From contig NW_006921537.1 in the NCBI RefSeq assembly GCF_000340215.1, forward strand, positions 3,722,080 to 3,786,079: a DNA stretch of 64,000 nt, in the 5' to 3' direction. A program made the translations under genes and the position numbers. The stretch is from Pseudocercospora fijiensis CIRAD86 (Eukaryota > Ascomycota > Dothideomycetes > Mycosphaerellales > Mycosphaerellaceae). Shown piece after piece: positions 21,676-33,400 of the stretch (within the stretch, counting starts at the first letter, position 1; every line of letters starts with the position of its first letter). Below the pieces are notes generated by a model that saw only the letters and a list, made by a program, of their open reading frames with translations, was not told the origin of the DNA and ran no database searches.

Positions 21676-23294
21676 TCAGCTTTCCACCGACTTCTTAGCA
21701 TCAATTCGGTCCGCAAAGACATCCTTGCCATGGAACGTAGTCTCCTCAGCCGTCGGATCCCTTTCTGTCAAGGTGACGACACGATCGCCGAACGCAGCGG
21801 CGATCTCTTCGAGTGTCTTGTGCCTAGTTTCCTCAAAGTAGAAATACGCAATCACCAGGAAGAAGAGCGTACAACCTACGAAGACATAGTAGTAGTTCTC
21901 GTGAATTGTGGCGAAAGCAGAAGGGCCGGCTTCGGTGACTAAGATAAGAAGGTTTCGTTAGGTCGTGAGCAAAAGTTGATGTTGTGCGTTCGTTCATACT
22001 TACTTGCGACATTGACGATAAAGTGGCTCGCTGCAGCCAAGCCCATGACTTTACTTCTGAGTGCTATTGGTAGAACTTCTGCTCCGTACAGCCAGGTCGT
22101 GCTGTTGAGCATACCATAGTAGGTCACGACGAAGAGATAGATGCCCAAGACTGCGAAGCCTTTGCCAACGCGATTGTTGGTGTTCTGAAATTCGCGCTGC
22201 ATGACAGCGGCGTAGATTTCGATCACAATGATGCCTGCCAAGCCTGTCAAGATCATCTTGCGACGACCCCATTGATCGGTGAGGAAGCGCGTCGTGAGGA
22301 CGTTGGATAGGAATGCCATCGTTCCGTAGAGTCCAGCCAAAGCCAGAATTGTGGTTTGCTGGATGCCGAGCGATTTGTAAAGAATCGTCTGATAATATTG
22401 GATCACATTGACGCCCGTCAGAGACGTCATGGTTTGAACGGCAATGGAAACCAAAGCACGGTGTCGGAAGAGCTTAAATATCTCAGAGTATGACTTGATC
22501 TCGCGCTCCATCTCGTATTCAATTTGAGCATGCATCAGGGCGAATTCCTCCAATGCTTCATGTGAATGCAAGTCTCGACGAATCCTCATGAACTCCGTCC
22601 GAGCTTTTTCGACCTTTCCGGATCGAAGCAGCTGGCGAGGTGAATCAGGCATGAAAGTCATCAAGCCGACGAATAGAATGATGCCCCAGGGAATTTGAAT
22701 GCCGAGAGGGAGGCGCCATTGAACGGGCCCATAAGGCGCGTGGCCGCAAGCAAAGCCCACCCAATTTGACACCATGGTTCCGAAAGAGATTCCACAGCCT
22801 GAGATCCCTCCGATGAGCCCACGTTGATGTGGTGCTGAGATCTCCGAGAGGTAGATGGGCACCGTTCCTACCATACCTCCTACAGCGACTCCCGCAAGCA
22901 CGCGGCCAGCCAAGAACATGCCCACATTGACAGCGGCTGTCTGTATGACCACGCCGATGGTCACAATTATGCACATCATTTGCATGAATCGGATACGTCC
23001 GAGTCGATCCCCAGTAAAGGTCTGGATTAGTGCTCCTACAGCCTCTCCGGCAATGTAAACAGCTACGACTGCGCCAGTGAGGCCATGAGAAGGATGGTTC
23101 ATGTACTCGATCCAGCTTTTGTGGGCGATGGTGGTGGTGGCAATTCCAGTATCAAAGCCGACTGGTGTTGGTGGCAAGGGCTTGTCAGCAATCGCTCAAT
23201 GCTGGGCGTGGGTCACATAGTTACAGAATAATGTGCCTATGGCTGCGAAGATGGCCACGCCGAATGTATACCAGCTGTGACTGCTTTTTGCCAT
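21676..23294 (-). CDS. MFS sugar transporter (SP family)
   Basis: Three minus-strand exons, 23294-23225, 23161-22004 and 21938-21676, give 496 residues with about twelve membrane helices. The first splice (63-nt intron) creates GTLFFGFDTGIATT, the loop after helix 1 typical of fungal hexose transporters. Other family marks: GDRLGR, AGRVLAGVAVGGMVGTVPIY, SEISAPHQRG, PDSPRQL, VQTMTSLTGVNVIQYYQ, WGRRK, and FYFEETRHKTLEEI after the second intron. It should sit in the plasma membrane and import a sugar or polyol with protons; the substrate is not evident. It is divergent from the PI-PLC-like gene with 277 bases between starts, a possible shared promoter. Confidence 0.92.
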
Positions 23295-23571
23295 CTTGAT
23301 CCAGCTTTGATGGTGAAGACGGCTGAATCATCAGGGACAGTAGAGAGAGAAATGCTTCCGCGTGGTATGAAACAGCCATACCGCTGTCGGCCATCCTTCC
23401 GTGGCACACTGCTCTCGCATTCGGCGGATGATCTTGACGTTATGCAAGCTCGGCCTCCATTGCCCCGCTCAGCGACCACCGTCACACCGTCAGACGCCGG
23501 CCTTGGCGGAGGTCGATTGGGTCGCTATTCTGGCGACTCCCCTCCTGCAGCTGAGAGTGGACGACAATGTC

Positions 23572-24570
23572 ATGCACATCCACTGGCTACTCTCACTCTC
23601 CATAATAAGCTTGTGCGACGCCTCTCGACAGTCGCAGCAAGTCATCAAGCCTCCTCCGCTATGGCTACACAGCGACGATGACCCGCGTCCAAAACGGCCA
23701 GGGCATCGCATCCCTGTGCCCGAACTGTATCACAAGAGGTACTCGGAGCAGACCTTCATTGGCACCCACGATGCCGCCGCCATAAGGACGAAAGACAACA
23801 ACTGGAGCATCTCCGGAAACCAATACTTCAACGTATCAGTCCAACTCGAAGCCGGAGTCCGCCTCATCCAAGCCCAAGGCCACAGAGACCTCATCAACAA
23901 CACCGACGAAATCCGCCTCTGCCATTTCAACTGCGCCCTGATGGACGGCGGCAGTCTCCACGACCATCTCCGCACAATCAAAACCTTTCTCGACGCCAAC
24001 CCTTACGAAGTCGTAACCCTCCTCTTCGTCAACACCGGCCCCCCTCTCTCCCACTGGTTCAAAGCCTACTACGACACAGGCCTAGACGTAATGTCCTACA
24101 TCCCTCCCATCTACAAACGCTACGGGAACATGAGAATTTCAGACTGGCCCACGATCGCAGAAATGGTCGCAAGCAACAAACGCCTCGTCACATTCCTCTC
24201 CACCGACGCACACGAGGACATCGTCCCCTTCCTCCTCCCCGAATTCGACTACGTTTTCGAAACCGACTTCATCAACGACGCCCCCGACCAATACCGCTGT
24301 GTCCCGAATCGTCCCTGGTGGATTCGAGGTTACATTCCCGACCGGTTGAGTTTGGTCAATCATTTCCTGTACGCGCAGTTTTTGGGCTTTCGGTATCCCA
24401 ACGCGACGTTCGCCAATACCACGAATTCTGCGGGCTTTCGTGTTGGGGAGTTGGGGGAACATGCGGTGCGGTGTCGAGGCCTGTATGAGCGGCGACCGAA
24501 TTTTTTCCTGGTGGATTTTTTTCAGGAGGGGGACGTTTTCGAAGTAGAGCATGGAATGAATGCTTTTTGA
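23572..24570 (+). CDS. Secreted PI-PLC X-domain-like protein
   Basis: Single exon. I place the start at 23572, which gives 332 residues with a signal peptide (MHIHWLLSLSIISLCDAS); the frame is open further upstream but without a signal-like N-terminus. The body resembles the bacterial/fungal PI-specific phospholipase C X domain: F-I-G-T-H-D-A (first catalytic-His region), VRLIQAQGHRD, LCHFNCALMDGG, then EVVTLLFVN and TDAHED. The second His region reads Q-G-H-R where many members have a Q-x-H-type motif. Several N-X-S/T sites are present, fitting secretion or cell-wall location. It may cleave phosphoinositides or GPI-like lipids, but many fungal members are uncharacterised. Confidence 0.8.
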   Translation: MHIHWLLSLSIISLCDASRQSQQVIKPPPLWLHSDDDPRPKRPGHRIPVPELYHKRYSEQTFIGTHDAAAIRTKDNNWSISGNQYFNVSVQLEAGVRLIQAQGHRDLINNTDEIRLCHFNCALMDGGSLHDHLRTIKTFLDANPYEVVTLLFVNTGPPLSHWFKAYYDTGLDVMSYIPPIYKRYGNMRISDWPTIAEMVASNKRLVTFLSTDAHEDIVPFLLPEFDYVFETDFINDAPDQYRCVPNRPWWIRGYIPDRLSLVNHFLYAQFLGFRYPNATFANTTNSAGFRVGELGEHAVRCRGLYERRPNFFLVDFFQEGDVFEVEHGMNAF

Positions 24571-24585
24571 TCGACCAAACTTTCC

Positions 24586-24853
24586 TCACTGCTCTTGAGC
24601 GTGCCTGCTTTTCCGCGCGCGTCAGTGCATGCGGCGCTGTTGGAACAGATGCCACTTACGTTTTTTCGGCGTCAACAGAACTGCTCATCGCTTTGGCTGA
24701 TGTCTCCGCGAAGTCGATAATGCTAACGCCGTCCAGAACGCCAGCAACATGACATTTTTGTATGCGCTTCTTTTCCGCCTTCTTCTGATCTGAGATCTGC
24801 TGTCTGATGAACTCCGCCGGGCCTCTAGCCCAGAGTTCCGAATCGGTTGCCAT
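24586..24853 (-). CDS. Small hypothetical protein, about 70 residues
   Basis: ATG at 24853 opens a 65-codon frame rich in Lys/Ala/Gln (ELWARGPAEFIRQQISDQKK). It reads into GTAAGT, and a likely intron (about 24607-24660) with a GCACTGACG branch would join a few extra codons ending at a TGA at 24586. No signal, no membrane helix, no family recognised. It lies tail-to-tail with the PI-PLC-like gene. It could equally be a remnant. Confidence 0.3.
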
Positions 24854-25310
24854 CTTGGGTGTATGTGATGTGGTTGAAGAGTGTCGCGGCGTCGGATGAG
24901 ATTTTCTTGAACTGTTTGAGAGATTGTTCCCGATGATGCAAGGGGTTCATGTGAACAGATAACGAAGTGCGAAACTCACTTTTATTGAGGTACGAAGTGA
25001 ATGGAAATGACGAGCATGTGAGGATAGTTACTCAAATAGTGAATCGGCACTCATGACTACCTTAGTAGTCGGTCTTCGATTAGCACCTGCAGCAGGGCTT
25101 GATTGAAAGTGAAAGAAATATAGATGACTCAATTCTTTTCAATGCATGAAATCTACAATTCGCTGTTCTGATGCACATGAAAACTCGCTCGAACGCTGCA
25201 CAAGAGCACTTCTTTTTTGCTAGTTTTCCTTCACACATTGTAACCTCCTGATGCTCGCACTCACTGGTCCTTCAGATCATGCTTTGCAGCGGCGATATTT
25301 TAGCGATTGT
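24854..25310. other. Intergenic region, nothing recognised
   Basis: AT-richer sequence with no coding character. Confidence 0.5.
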
Positions 25311-25970
25311 TAATGGCGTTGCGGATCATCCATCCGGCTTGGTCGATAATCTCCAAGACTTCTCTGAGGCCGTCGCGAGTCTTGATAAGCTGGCTGTCGT
25401 GCGGGAGGCATGCGCGCGCCGTACCCATTTCCTTCTGGCAGGCCGCCGGAAGCCGCCTTCATTTCGACATCCGACATGCCTTGTTGGGCTTGTGCAACGA
25501 CTTGCTTCGGAGTCGTCAGGCCGGCGATCATGTAGATCGACACCACGATTGCCTCCATCAGAAACAGCATGAATGCTTCAACAAAGACATTGGGCGTCTT
25601 AAAGTAGAAGATGGAGCCTGGACCGCCGAATTATGATGCCACTGTGTAGATGACCCTGGCCAGAAGGAAGGGCAAGACGAAGACGCTGGCATACAGCATC
25701 TTCGTCTCGGTATGCGGGACATGGGCCCATTCGTGTAGCGGTGAGACCTGTCAAAGCGGCCAGGGGCAATCAAAACCTGCAGGTACAGAATCGAAGCAGC
25801 TTTCATGCAGTCTGCACCAGTTGTGACGTTGTCCGAGTCCGACTCCACCACCCACAATCCCCAGAATCAGCGCCACGATCAATCCACACCGAAATCAGCA
25901 ATGCTGGGGCATAGAATACAATTTCAGCAATGGCAAGATCGCCACGGCTGTCGAGGCTGACTATGCTTGG
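25311..25970 (-). pseudogene. Multi-helix membrane protein pseudogene
   Basis: Minus-strand pieces lie in different frames: LDSRGDLAIAEIVFYAPALL (about 25900-25965), GLIVALILGIVGGGVGLG (about 25845-25890), then TETKMLYASVFVLPFLLARV and IYTVAS followed by a TAA (about 25635-25715), then FYFKTPNVFVEAFMLFLMEA and IVVSIYMIAGL (about 25500-25615) with a polar tail ending at 25311. The pattern (helical segments, an LPFLLxRxIY loop, a final helix followed by a hydrophilic tail) resembles the fungal DUF7702-type integral membrane proteins, but I rate the family assignment low. An in-frame stop and at least two frameshifts indicate a dead gene. Confidence 0.55.
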
Positions 25971-27075
25971 CTGGAGTTAAGGATGTGGTAGGAAGGATTG
26001 AGAGGATGTCTTTTCGGCGCTCTCGTTTATACGGTAGGCCTGTTTGCAGGAATGTTGCTGTATGTGAGATGTGTGGGCCTACCCTGTGTTACGCGATAGA
26101 TGTTTATATCCGACCTCGTAGACAGGTGCACAGCGCAAAGACATCTCGAAAGGGGATTGAAGAAGCCTTGCCATTATTACCAGTGAAGATGTTGCGCGCG
26201 CGATGGAGACCGAAAAGGGAATTTGGGTGCCTGGCAGTGTGCTTGGGCGTTGTGCCTGCGTCGGTGGCTAGAACTAAGGGGCGGCGGGGCATTGGGAAGG
26301 ACTCGCTGCCGAGTATCTGCCATGCTGCGACTGTACTGCAACAGCACGTGTATGTGGATGGCTATAGAACTCGATTATTGTGTCGTGCGTGTGGTGGTTG
26401 AGATTGACTTCAGCATGGCTGAGCAGTGAATCCTTGAACGGTCCACACAAGTCGAAACCCGGTATGCCGAAGCACAACCTTTCGCATCTGCTCAGTCCAG
26501 AAAACGTAGGGCGACACCAAGGCCGAAATCAGGAAGGCGAAAGTGTCTCTTACTAACGCCCATCCTCATGCAACTTGCGAACTCTCTTACTGAGGCTATG
26601 TCGAGCATGTGCTAGAGAGCTATCTTTATCCGATCTACCTTCACTCGCAAGGAAGTCTGCCTGCTGATCGGAGGCAGTGACATGTCTTCTATGCCGCTAC
26701 GCCGACTCATGTATGCCGCTAGCACCCACCGTTTCATCTGATATGCTGAACATATCGGCGCTGCTTGCCACATACATGGCCGACTGAACAGTAGTGGCTC
26801 CTCAATACGATCGATATCGGCGTCTGGTCCTCCTGGCCATGGCTCAGCCGCACCCGTCTCCATGAATGGGCCTTGCTATACTTCCATTCGTTCTGTGCCA
26901 CACAAGGCCACTCCTGAAGCTGCATGTAGTGGGCAACGTATGTAAAGAAGTATGCGGCGTCCGGTTCCTGTGTCGGAAAGCACCACTTAGTATATTCGCC
27001 TTGCCCTGAGCCTTTCTTCCGGTAGCATAGCCTTGCGTGTTTACGCCGGAATGACCACCGCACCGAGTAGTGGAC
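25971..27075. other. Intergenic region with unassigned frames
   Basis: The longest frame is minus-strand 26734-27114 (126 codons), which overlaps the promoter and first exon of the Zn2Cys6 gene. It has no recognisable motif. I do not call a gene. Confidence 0.35.
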
Positions 27076-29038
27076 ATGGTAAGCTCGGCACCACAATCGG
27101 CAGTACTCACGCAAGACTGATATTGATTACTGACAGGTGTACCTTGGGCGGCCTTCACGGGGATGTCAAGCATGCAAGACTCGTCGAATCAAGGTGCGTA
27201 ATCCGGGAGCGTGATGCCTATTTAGGAAGCAGTCGCGACAGGAACACAATCTACATACTGACCCGTTCGCGAGTAGTGTGATGAGACAAGACCAGCATGC
27301 AATAATTGCATCAAGACGAATCGGGAGTGCCCAGGCTTGCCCGAAGAGGTAGATCTCATCTTTCGTGCAGAAAAACCTGGAGCCTCTCGCAAGAAAGGCA
27401 AGAAAGGGAAGAGCAACACCGACGTCGCCGTACTCGAGACTCTTGTCGATGAGTGTGGAGAGCATCAAAAGCTAGCGAAGGAGTATGAGAGTCCACAGCC
27501 TTCTACATCGCAACTCGACCACCGGTATGGCGATGTATCCCCAGCATCGCGCGGAAGCCCGGCCGGCCATACAGCAGATCTCGTCGAACAAATGTCACTT
27601 AACCCTACAATCGAAAAGCAGGCCACGGCATTCTTCTTCAACAACTTCGTCCTACCTCCGAGAAACAAAGAGACAACGCGAGGCTTTCTCGAACTAGCCG
27701 TGCCTCTGTTCAACGCCAGTAAAGAAGGATCGCCGCTGCATCTCGCAACAGAAGCTGTGTCGGTCTCAATCATAGCCAATTGGCCTGGACGACGACACTT
27801 GCAGCAAAAGTCGGCGCGATTATATGGTCAGGCACTTGCGGCAACACAAAAAGCACTACAGGATCCAGCAGAGGCCACAAGTGATACGACTCTTCTTGCC
27901 ATCCTCATGTTCTCGCTGTACGAATCGGTCACAAGCTCTGAGCGATCAGTGCAGGCCTGGGCCAAGCACATCGAAGGTGCTGTAGCGATTGTGAGGGCGA
28001 GAGGACCTCAACAGTTCGCCAACCCTCAATCTCTACTGCTCTTCCGGGCAGTTCGGACGCAAATGCTCACCAACGCCATCCAACAATGCAGAGATATTCC
28101 CGACTTTCCCGGAGCCAAAGGGTGGGCCGGAGATATTGGCGAAGACCAGAATGCTGCTTCCACACTCATCAAATATTCTGTGCGGTTGCCGACACTACTC
28201 ACCAAGGCCAAGCCTCTCTTTCTCTCGGAGAAGACTCCGCAAACTATAGCTCAGGTCACCGAAATGCTCGTTGAAGCATTCGAGATTCAGCGCGGACTTC
28301 TAGACTGGGAGCAGCAGATACCGGCTCAGTGGGGCTATCGCTCCATCGCAAACCGCCGCTTCAGCGCACCTGATGTAGACAGTATCGACGACGTGGAGGT
28401 GTGGCCCGGACCAACCATGCATGTGTATAAAGACGTCCACATCGCATGCATCCGGAACAATAATCGCGTCAGCCAGATCCTTTGCTGCTCAATTGTGATT
28501 GATGCTCTCAAATGGCTCAATGAAGACCCGGCACGGTGCACATCCGATGAGCGATTCATCAGCGCGAGACACCGACTGCAGACATTGGTCGACGAGATCT
28601 GCTACAGTGTACCGTTTCACATGTACGGCCCGGACCTCTCCGAGAACATGCAGGCAGGCAAGAAGATCAGAAATGGTGAGGAAAAATAATTCGATCAAGA
28701 ATCTGGAAAGAATAAGGGCTGGCTAACAAGGAATAGCGTCACAAGCCATCGGCGGATATTTCCTCATCTGGCCGCTATATACTGCTTCCAACATGCAGGA
28801 TATTCCCGACATTCAACGTCGCTGGATGCGAGGACGTCTCGCGGCCATATCCCGTCAATATGGACTTGATCAATCCGGCATCATGACGTGCCTCAACAGA
28901 GGTCGTTCCGGTGCCAATTGGAGTCCCGGGCCAGAAGCGCGCGAACACAGATTGAGCGAACCTTCAGCTTTTACTACTCTGACTTGCAGCAGCAGCAGCA
29001 GCAGAACGTCAGCGAGGGCTTCTCCGTCTCCCGAGTGA
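27076..29038 (+). CDS. Zn2Cys6 transcription factor with fungal TF domain
   Basis: Four exons: 27076-27078, 27137-27193, 27277-28675 and 28737-29038, giving about 586 residues. Exon 1 is only the ATG; the intron starts directly after it (ATG|GTAAGC) and the next exon begins V-Y-L-G-R-P-S. Splicing restores a perfect C-X2-C-X6-C-X6-C-X2-C-X6-C zinc cluster at residues 11, 14, 21, 28, 31 and 38, split by intron 2 after the third-Cys linker (R-R-I-K|C-D). A basic stretch (SRKKGKKGK) follows, then a Fungal_trans_2-like helical region (LPPRNKETTRGFLELAVPLF, LLAILMFSLYESVT). The conserved GGYFLIWPLY and RRWMRGRLAAISRQYGLDQ segments sit across the last intron. The C-terminal end after about residue 530 is uncertain: an (AGC)n tract encodes Ser in this frame and Gln in the next. 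Target genes are unknown. Confidence 0.88.
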
Positions 29039-29744
29039 CGTTTAGACTGGGCGAGCCGTTTGCACGAATCGAGATGCATAGTATTATTGGCTCGAAGACA
29101 GATCTTATGGCAGCATGCTATTCGGCCTCAAGTTACCCCAACCCACCACTTCCGAGAGTCAATTTGGGCAGAACGACGATTCGGTGAAGGAGACTGGAGT
29201 TGCGAGGACACTTCGCCACCAGAGTCGTCGGTCTGACTTAAAGATTCTGCGATGCTGGTCCTCGGAGTACAGAGAGGATCATGCACGCGTGGTCAGGTCA
29301 TAAGTGCCGTAGCCCGCGGAAGCCGTATCTCGTGCACCATACACGTGTGAGCTGCATGTTAGAAGGATGTGAAAAAGCGGTAGCGAAGGCTGGAGGAGTT
29401 GGCGCACAGGCAAGAGTGGTTCTGGCGCTGTTTAAACTCATCAGCCTCCGGCCACTCCGACGAGAGTGGCATAGTTCTATGAGCCGGAGCCGGATGATTT
29501 CCAAGGTTAGCTCGGCGTCCACGTGCTTGAACGAGACGGAGCTCTTGTGCCGAGACCTCGCTTGGGGATACGAAGAGGCACGAGGTTTAGCGAAACGGTG
29601 CTAACTACACTTTGTATAGATTATATACTAGGAATTAAAGTGCGCCTGTAATGTACAGTATTCTCTTAGCTGTATATTCGAAAGAGAATTAAGTAAGCAT
29701 ACGTTAAAACATAATCGTTCCGAACGCCGAGTACGTATAGCACT
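29039..29744. other. Intergenic; composition switches to RIP-type near 29600
   Basis: Normal sequence continues to about 29600. The following 145 bases are TpA-rich and lead into the inverted terminus of the 8-kb element. No gene is recognised. Confidence 0.5.
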
Positions 29745-29965
29745 CCTTAGCGCGTATCTAGGGTCCGAAGGAACTGCTTCGATATAGTAACGATATCGCT
29801 CCTTATAAGAACTGCATAGTTTGTAGAGCTGCGTTATTATAGTCCTTATTAGATATAGTAGATTTTAGATAGTAGTACTATTATAGTTATTATATAAGGA
29901 ACAGTTCTTAGTAAGGAACCGTTCTACTCTAACGAAGCGTTCCGCTAATAAGAACTATTCTACGG
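29745..29965. repeat. Left terminal inverted repeat (degenerate)
   Basis: Pairs in inverted orientation with about 37505-37750. Outer 10 bases are identical; inner matches are interrupted by RIP-type substitutions and small gaps. Confidence 0.6.
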
Positions 29966-30487
29966 GTAGAACCGCGTACGTACTTATAACTATTTATTTA
30001 CGCTGCACTATTTATATACAATTACTATTTATATGCATTACAATTGCTATTGCGCTTAGCTATCTACTAGACATTCTATACGCCGCCGTGCTTGCTAATA
30101 CTACTATAGCGTGCTAATTCTACCGCTGTTTTACTATACTCCGGCGCACTAAAGTCTAAAGTCTAAACTCTAAACTCTAAACTACAATCGTATCTCGAAG
30201 ATCGCTCGTACGGTAATATCGTTTGTTAGGTAGTATTATCGTCGATAATCTTTCGGATCTAAGAGACTGTTAGTAGATAGCTCGTTAAAGCAACGTAGAT
30301 AAGTATACCTAGTTAGTAAGAGTTAAGAATTAGAAGGTTGCGGCACTATATATAGTTAGTATTCTATAGTGTAAAAGTAACTAGATATTAGACTTACAAT
30401 GCTCTATAAGAAGACGATAAACCTAGTCCTACTATTAGTTAGTAACCTCTATATTGTTAGCGGAGTTAGTGTATATACCTAAAGGAA

Positions 30488-33400
30488 CTAAATGTCCTAA
30501 TCTATATATAGAAGCTCTATACTAGTAGGCATCTTGTCGACCGGAATACGCTTTATCTCTAGGCCCTTATTAATACGCTCGAACGGCACTATCTAGACCC
30601 GCTTGCCGCTAATGCTAGGCAAGCCGATAACAATCTTCTTATTACTAGCATCGAGGCGGTAGACAGGTAATTAGGTAACTAGATCTAGTCCTAATAACTT
30701 AGTCGTTAGCTAAATACGGATAAAGAGCACTCGCTCGGCGACGGCAGAGGCCTGTTAATTAAATAGTTAGCGTGTATATAATATAATAGCTTAGAAGTAT
30801 ACCTTATACGAGAAGATCTTGTCGACGAGTCTAATCTCTCCGCTACGGTAACCTACGAAATCTCCTCGCTTTAGTATAATACGCTTCTCAGCTACAGTGT
30901 TAAACGTAAAGCGCTTGTACTAGAAGATAGGCTCCGAGTTAGTCGTATTAATATTAGGTCTACTATATTCCTGCTAATAGGCTTGCTTTAAGCTAGCTCG
31001 TATCGGCATTAGTTTCTCGCTATCGTTGCGAATTAGCAATAGCAGAAGCTAGTCGCACCAATACTAAACGAGTCGCTTGCTAGTCTGTATATTAGAATAA
31101 TTAGCATTACTAGCGAACGTCTGCTTAAGCTTAGTCTTAGCCGCCTAAGCTTTCTCCTGCTTAGTACGTAGCAATAGACTATTAAAGAGGCGAGGGTTCT
31201 GCTAGTAGAGTGTCTTTATCTACTAAGCGAGGCACCTAGTGTTTTGATCTTCGTCGCTATCGAAGCTACCCTAGATAAGTAGCCGAACAGTTATCTTAAG
31301 ACTATGCATTATAAGCAGGTTACGCTTAGGATTCTAGAAGTTAGTGTTATAGATCTTCTACTTTATTACCTTATACTTAGCCTCGCTACCGAATATATTA
31401 ACGTTAATAGTAGCTCTATATTCGTCGATTACCTCGTTCTAATAAGCGCTAATATGTATATTTAGTCGCTTTGCTATTAGTCGGTGCTTGTGCTTAGGAT
31501 TAATAGAGCCTTCGATAGTATCTAGAGCTTGTAAATCGCCGCCGCCTACGACTTAAGACTCTCTATAAGCCTATAAAGCACTACGAGCTTGTAAAGCAGC
31601 GCGACCTACCGTTATTGTTAGCTTCTTTGTATTAACAATAGTAGCGCATTCTATAAGGCCCTAGAATAGCTAGCAAGTAGCTAGTATCTCCTAGCGTAGA
31701 TCAACTCGCTATTGCTTAGTAATCTGCGTAGACAAGAGATGTTAGTACGTGCGATAGCGGACAAGATCCGTACGAGAACTACAGAAGCTAGAATATCGTT
31801 AACTATAATAGCTAGGTTTCGCTGCTACTACTACTATTAAAGGTGCTAGAAGATCGCCGATACTCGTAGCTCGGAACGTATAGCCTAGACAAAGTTAGGT
31901 GCTATAAACTCGTCCTTTAACTAGGTTACGAGCAATAGTAGAGCGATTATCGACTAACGCGCGTGCTCCGACAAGCTAAACGTAAGAAGATAGTAGAGTA
32001 GCAATCTTAGGCGACCCTATCCTAGCGGAAATAGAAACTTCTTTAATACCTAAGCATACTTAACCTATACCGATATAATTAGGACCTTACTAAGCAAGAC
32101 ATTATATAGTATATAAGTGATTCTATTAAGCTCGGAGTACGCTAGGTCTGCTAGTCGAGTCTTATAGATATCTAACGCTAGTATAATCTTAGCAAGAGCT
32201 AGTACCTCTAGAGCTATACCGAATTGCCGACCGAATTTATATCGAGCGTTATTCGAAGGCAAGGCGTCTATAAATTAACGTATCCGCTAGGTCTCGTAAT
32301 AGTACTTTATCTCCTATCTAAGCTTAAGCTAGCCGCGATTATCTTCTATAGTATAGTATATACGGCATCCGATATTAGCAGATTAGTGTAGTATACTAGA
32401 GTTGCTTTACTACTATAGCATATCTCCTATATACACTATCGTAAACGCTAATACTATTGCTTAATTGCTATTCGGAAGGCTAAGAAATTAGCCTTCGTCG
32501 AGTGCTCGTAGGGATAGACCGATTGCCTTAATAACGTCGCTAATATTGCTTCCGTAAGGACTAAGCGTAAAGGGGATGATATTAGATATCCGATTGCGCT
32601 CCTCGCTAGTTAAGCTAGTAGGTACGAAGTAAATACCTAGTATAGAGCGTTGTATATTGCGATAGAGCCTAAAGCTATCGAGGAAATTAAGTATAGGTAA
32701 GGAAACAGTCTCCTAGCCTATATAGTAAGCGTCGAATTTGTTAATTAGCTATAGACGTCTAAATGCTATAACCTTAAGCTCGCTACGGATCGGATAGGTC
32801 TTATATACTAGGCGCAGCTTCGATTAGCGATCGACAATACGCCGGATAATAAAGTTGTAGGTATCGGCTAGTAGTATAGAGCTAATCTTGCTCTCGAAGG
32901 AGTACTGCACTGCAATTACGCCTATATCGAATAGCTAGATATTAGAGGGTAGAAGATAGTAGTCGACATTATCGGTTATAAATAGCTCGTTGCTTGCAAT
33001 ATCGGTAGCTAATGCCTAGCGGAGATCTAGAGGCAGTTAACTATATACTATAATCGCTCGTACCTTAATCGATATAGTATTTAGCGCACCTAGGTAGCTA
33101 AATAGCCCGCCGCGCTACGAGCGCTTATCGATACTAATGCCGAGCATACGTCCGATATGCTTAGTGCTACTCGTAGTGCAATTGTACGTATCGCTATAGT
33201 ATATAAAGCTAATAAAGTCGGTAGGAAAGATTGCACCGCTAGGCAAGCCGATAAATTGCTTCTAATCTGTTAGCGCCGATAGTATTAGATCTAGTTTATA
33301 AGATGCAACGTCCTTAGCTCGCTTACCCTAACTCTTACTCGGCTTCTTTAGAAGCCTAGCTTACTACGCTGCAGGCTTGCTAGTAGCTAGGCCTATATTA

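Noticed and set aside
30149..30184. CTAAAGT/CTAAACT heptamers resembling telomere repeats
   Set aside because: The unit is not TTAGGG/CCCTAA, only about five copies occur, and it lies inside the RIP-altered border of the transposon.
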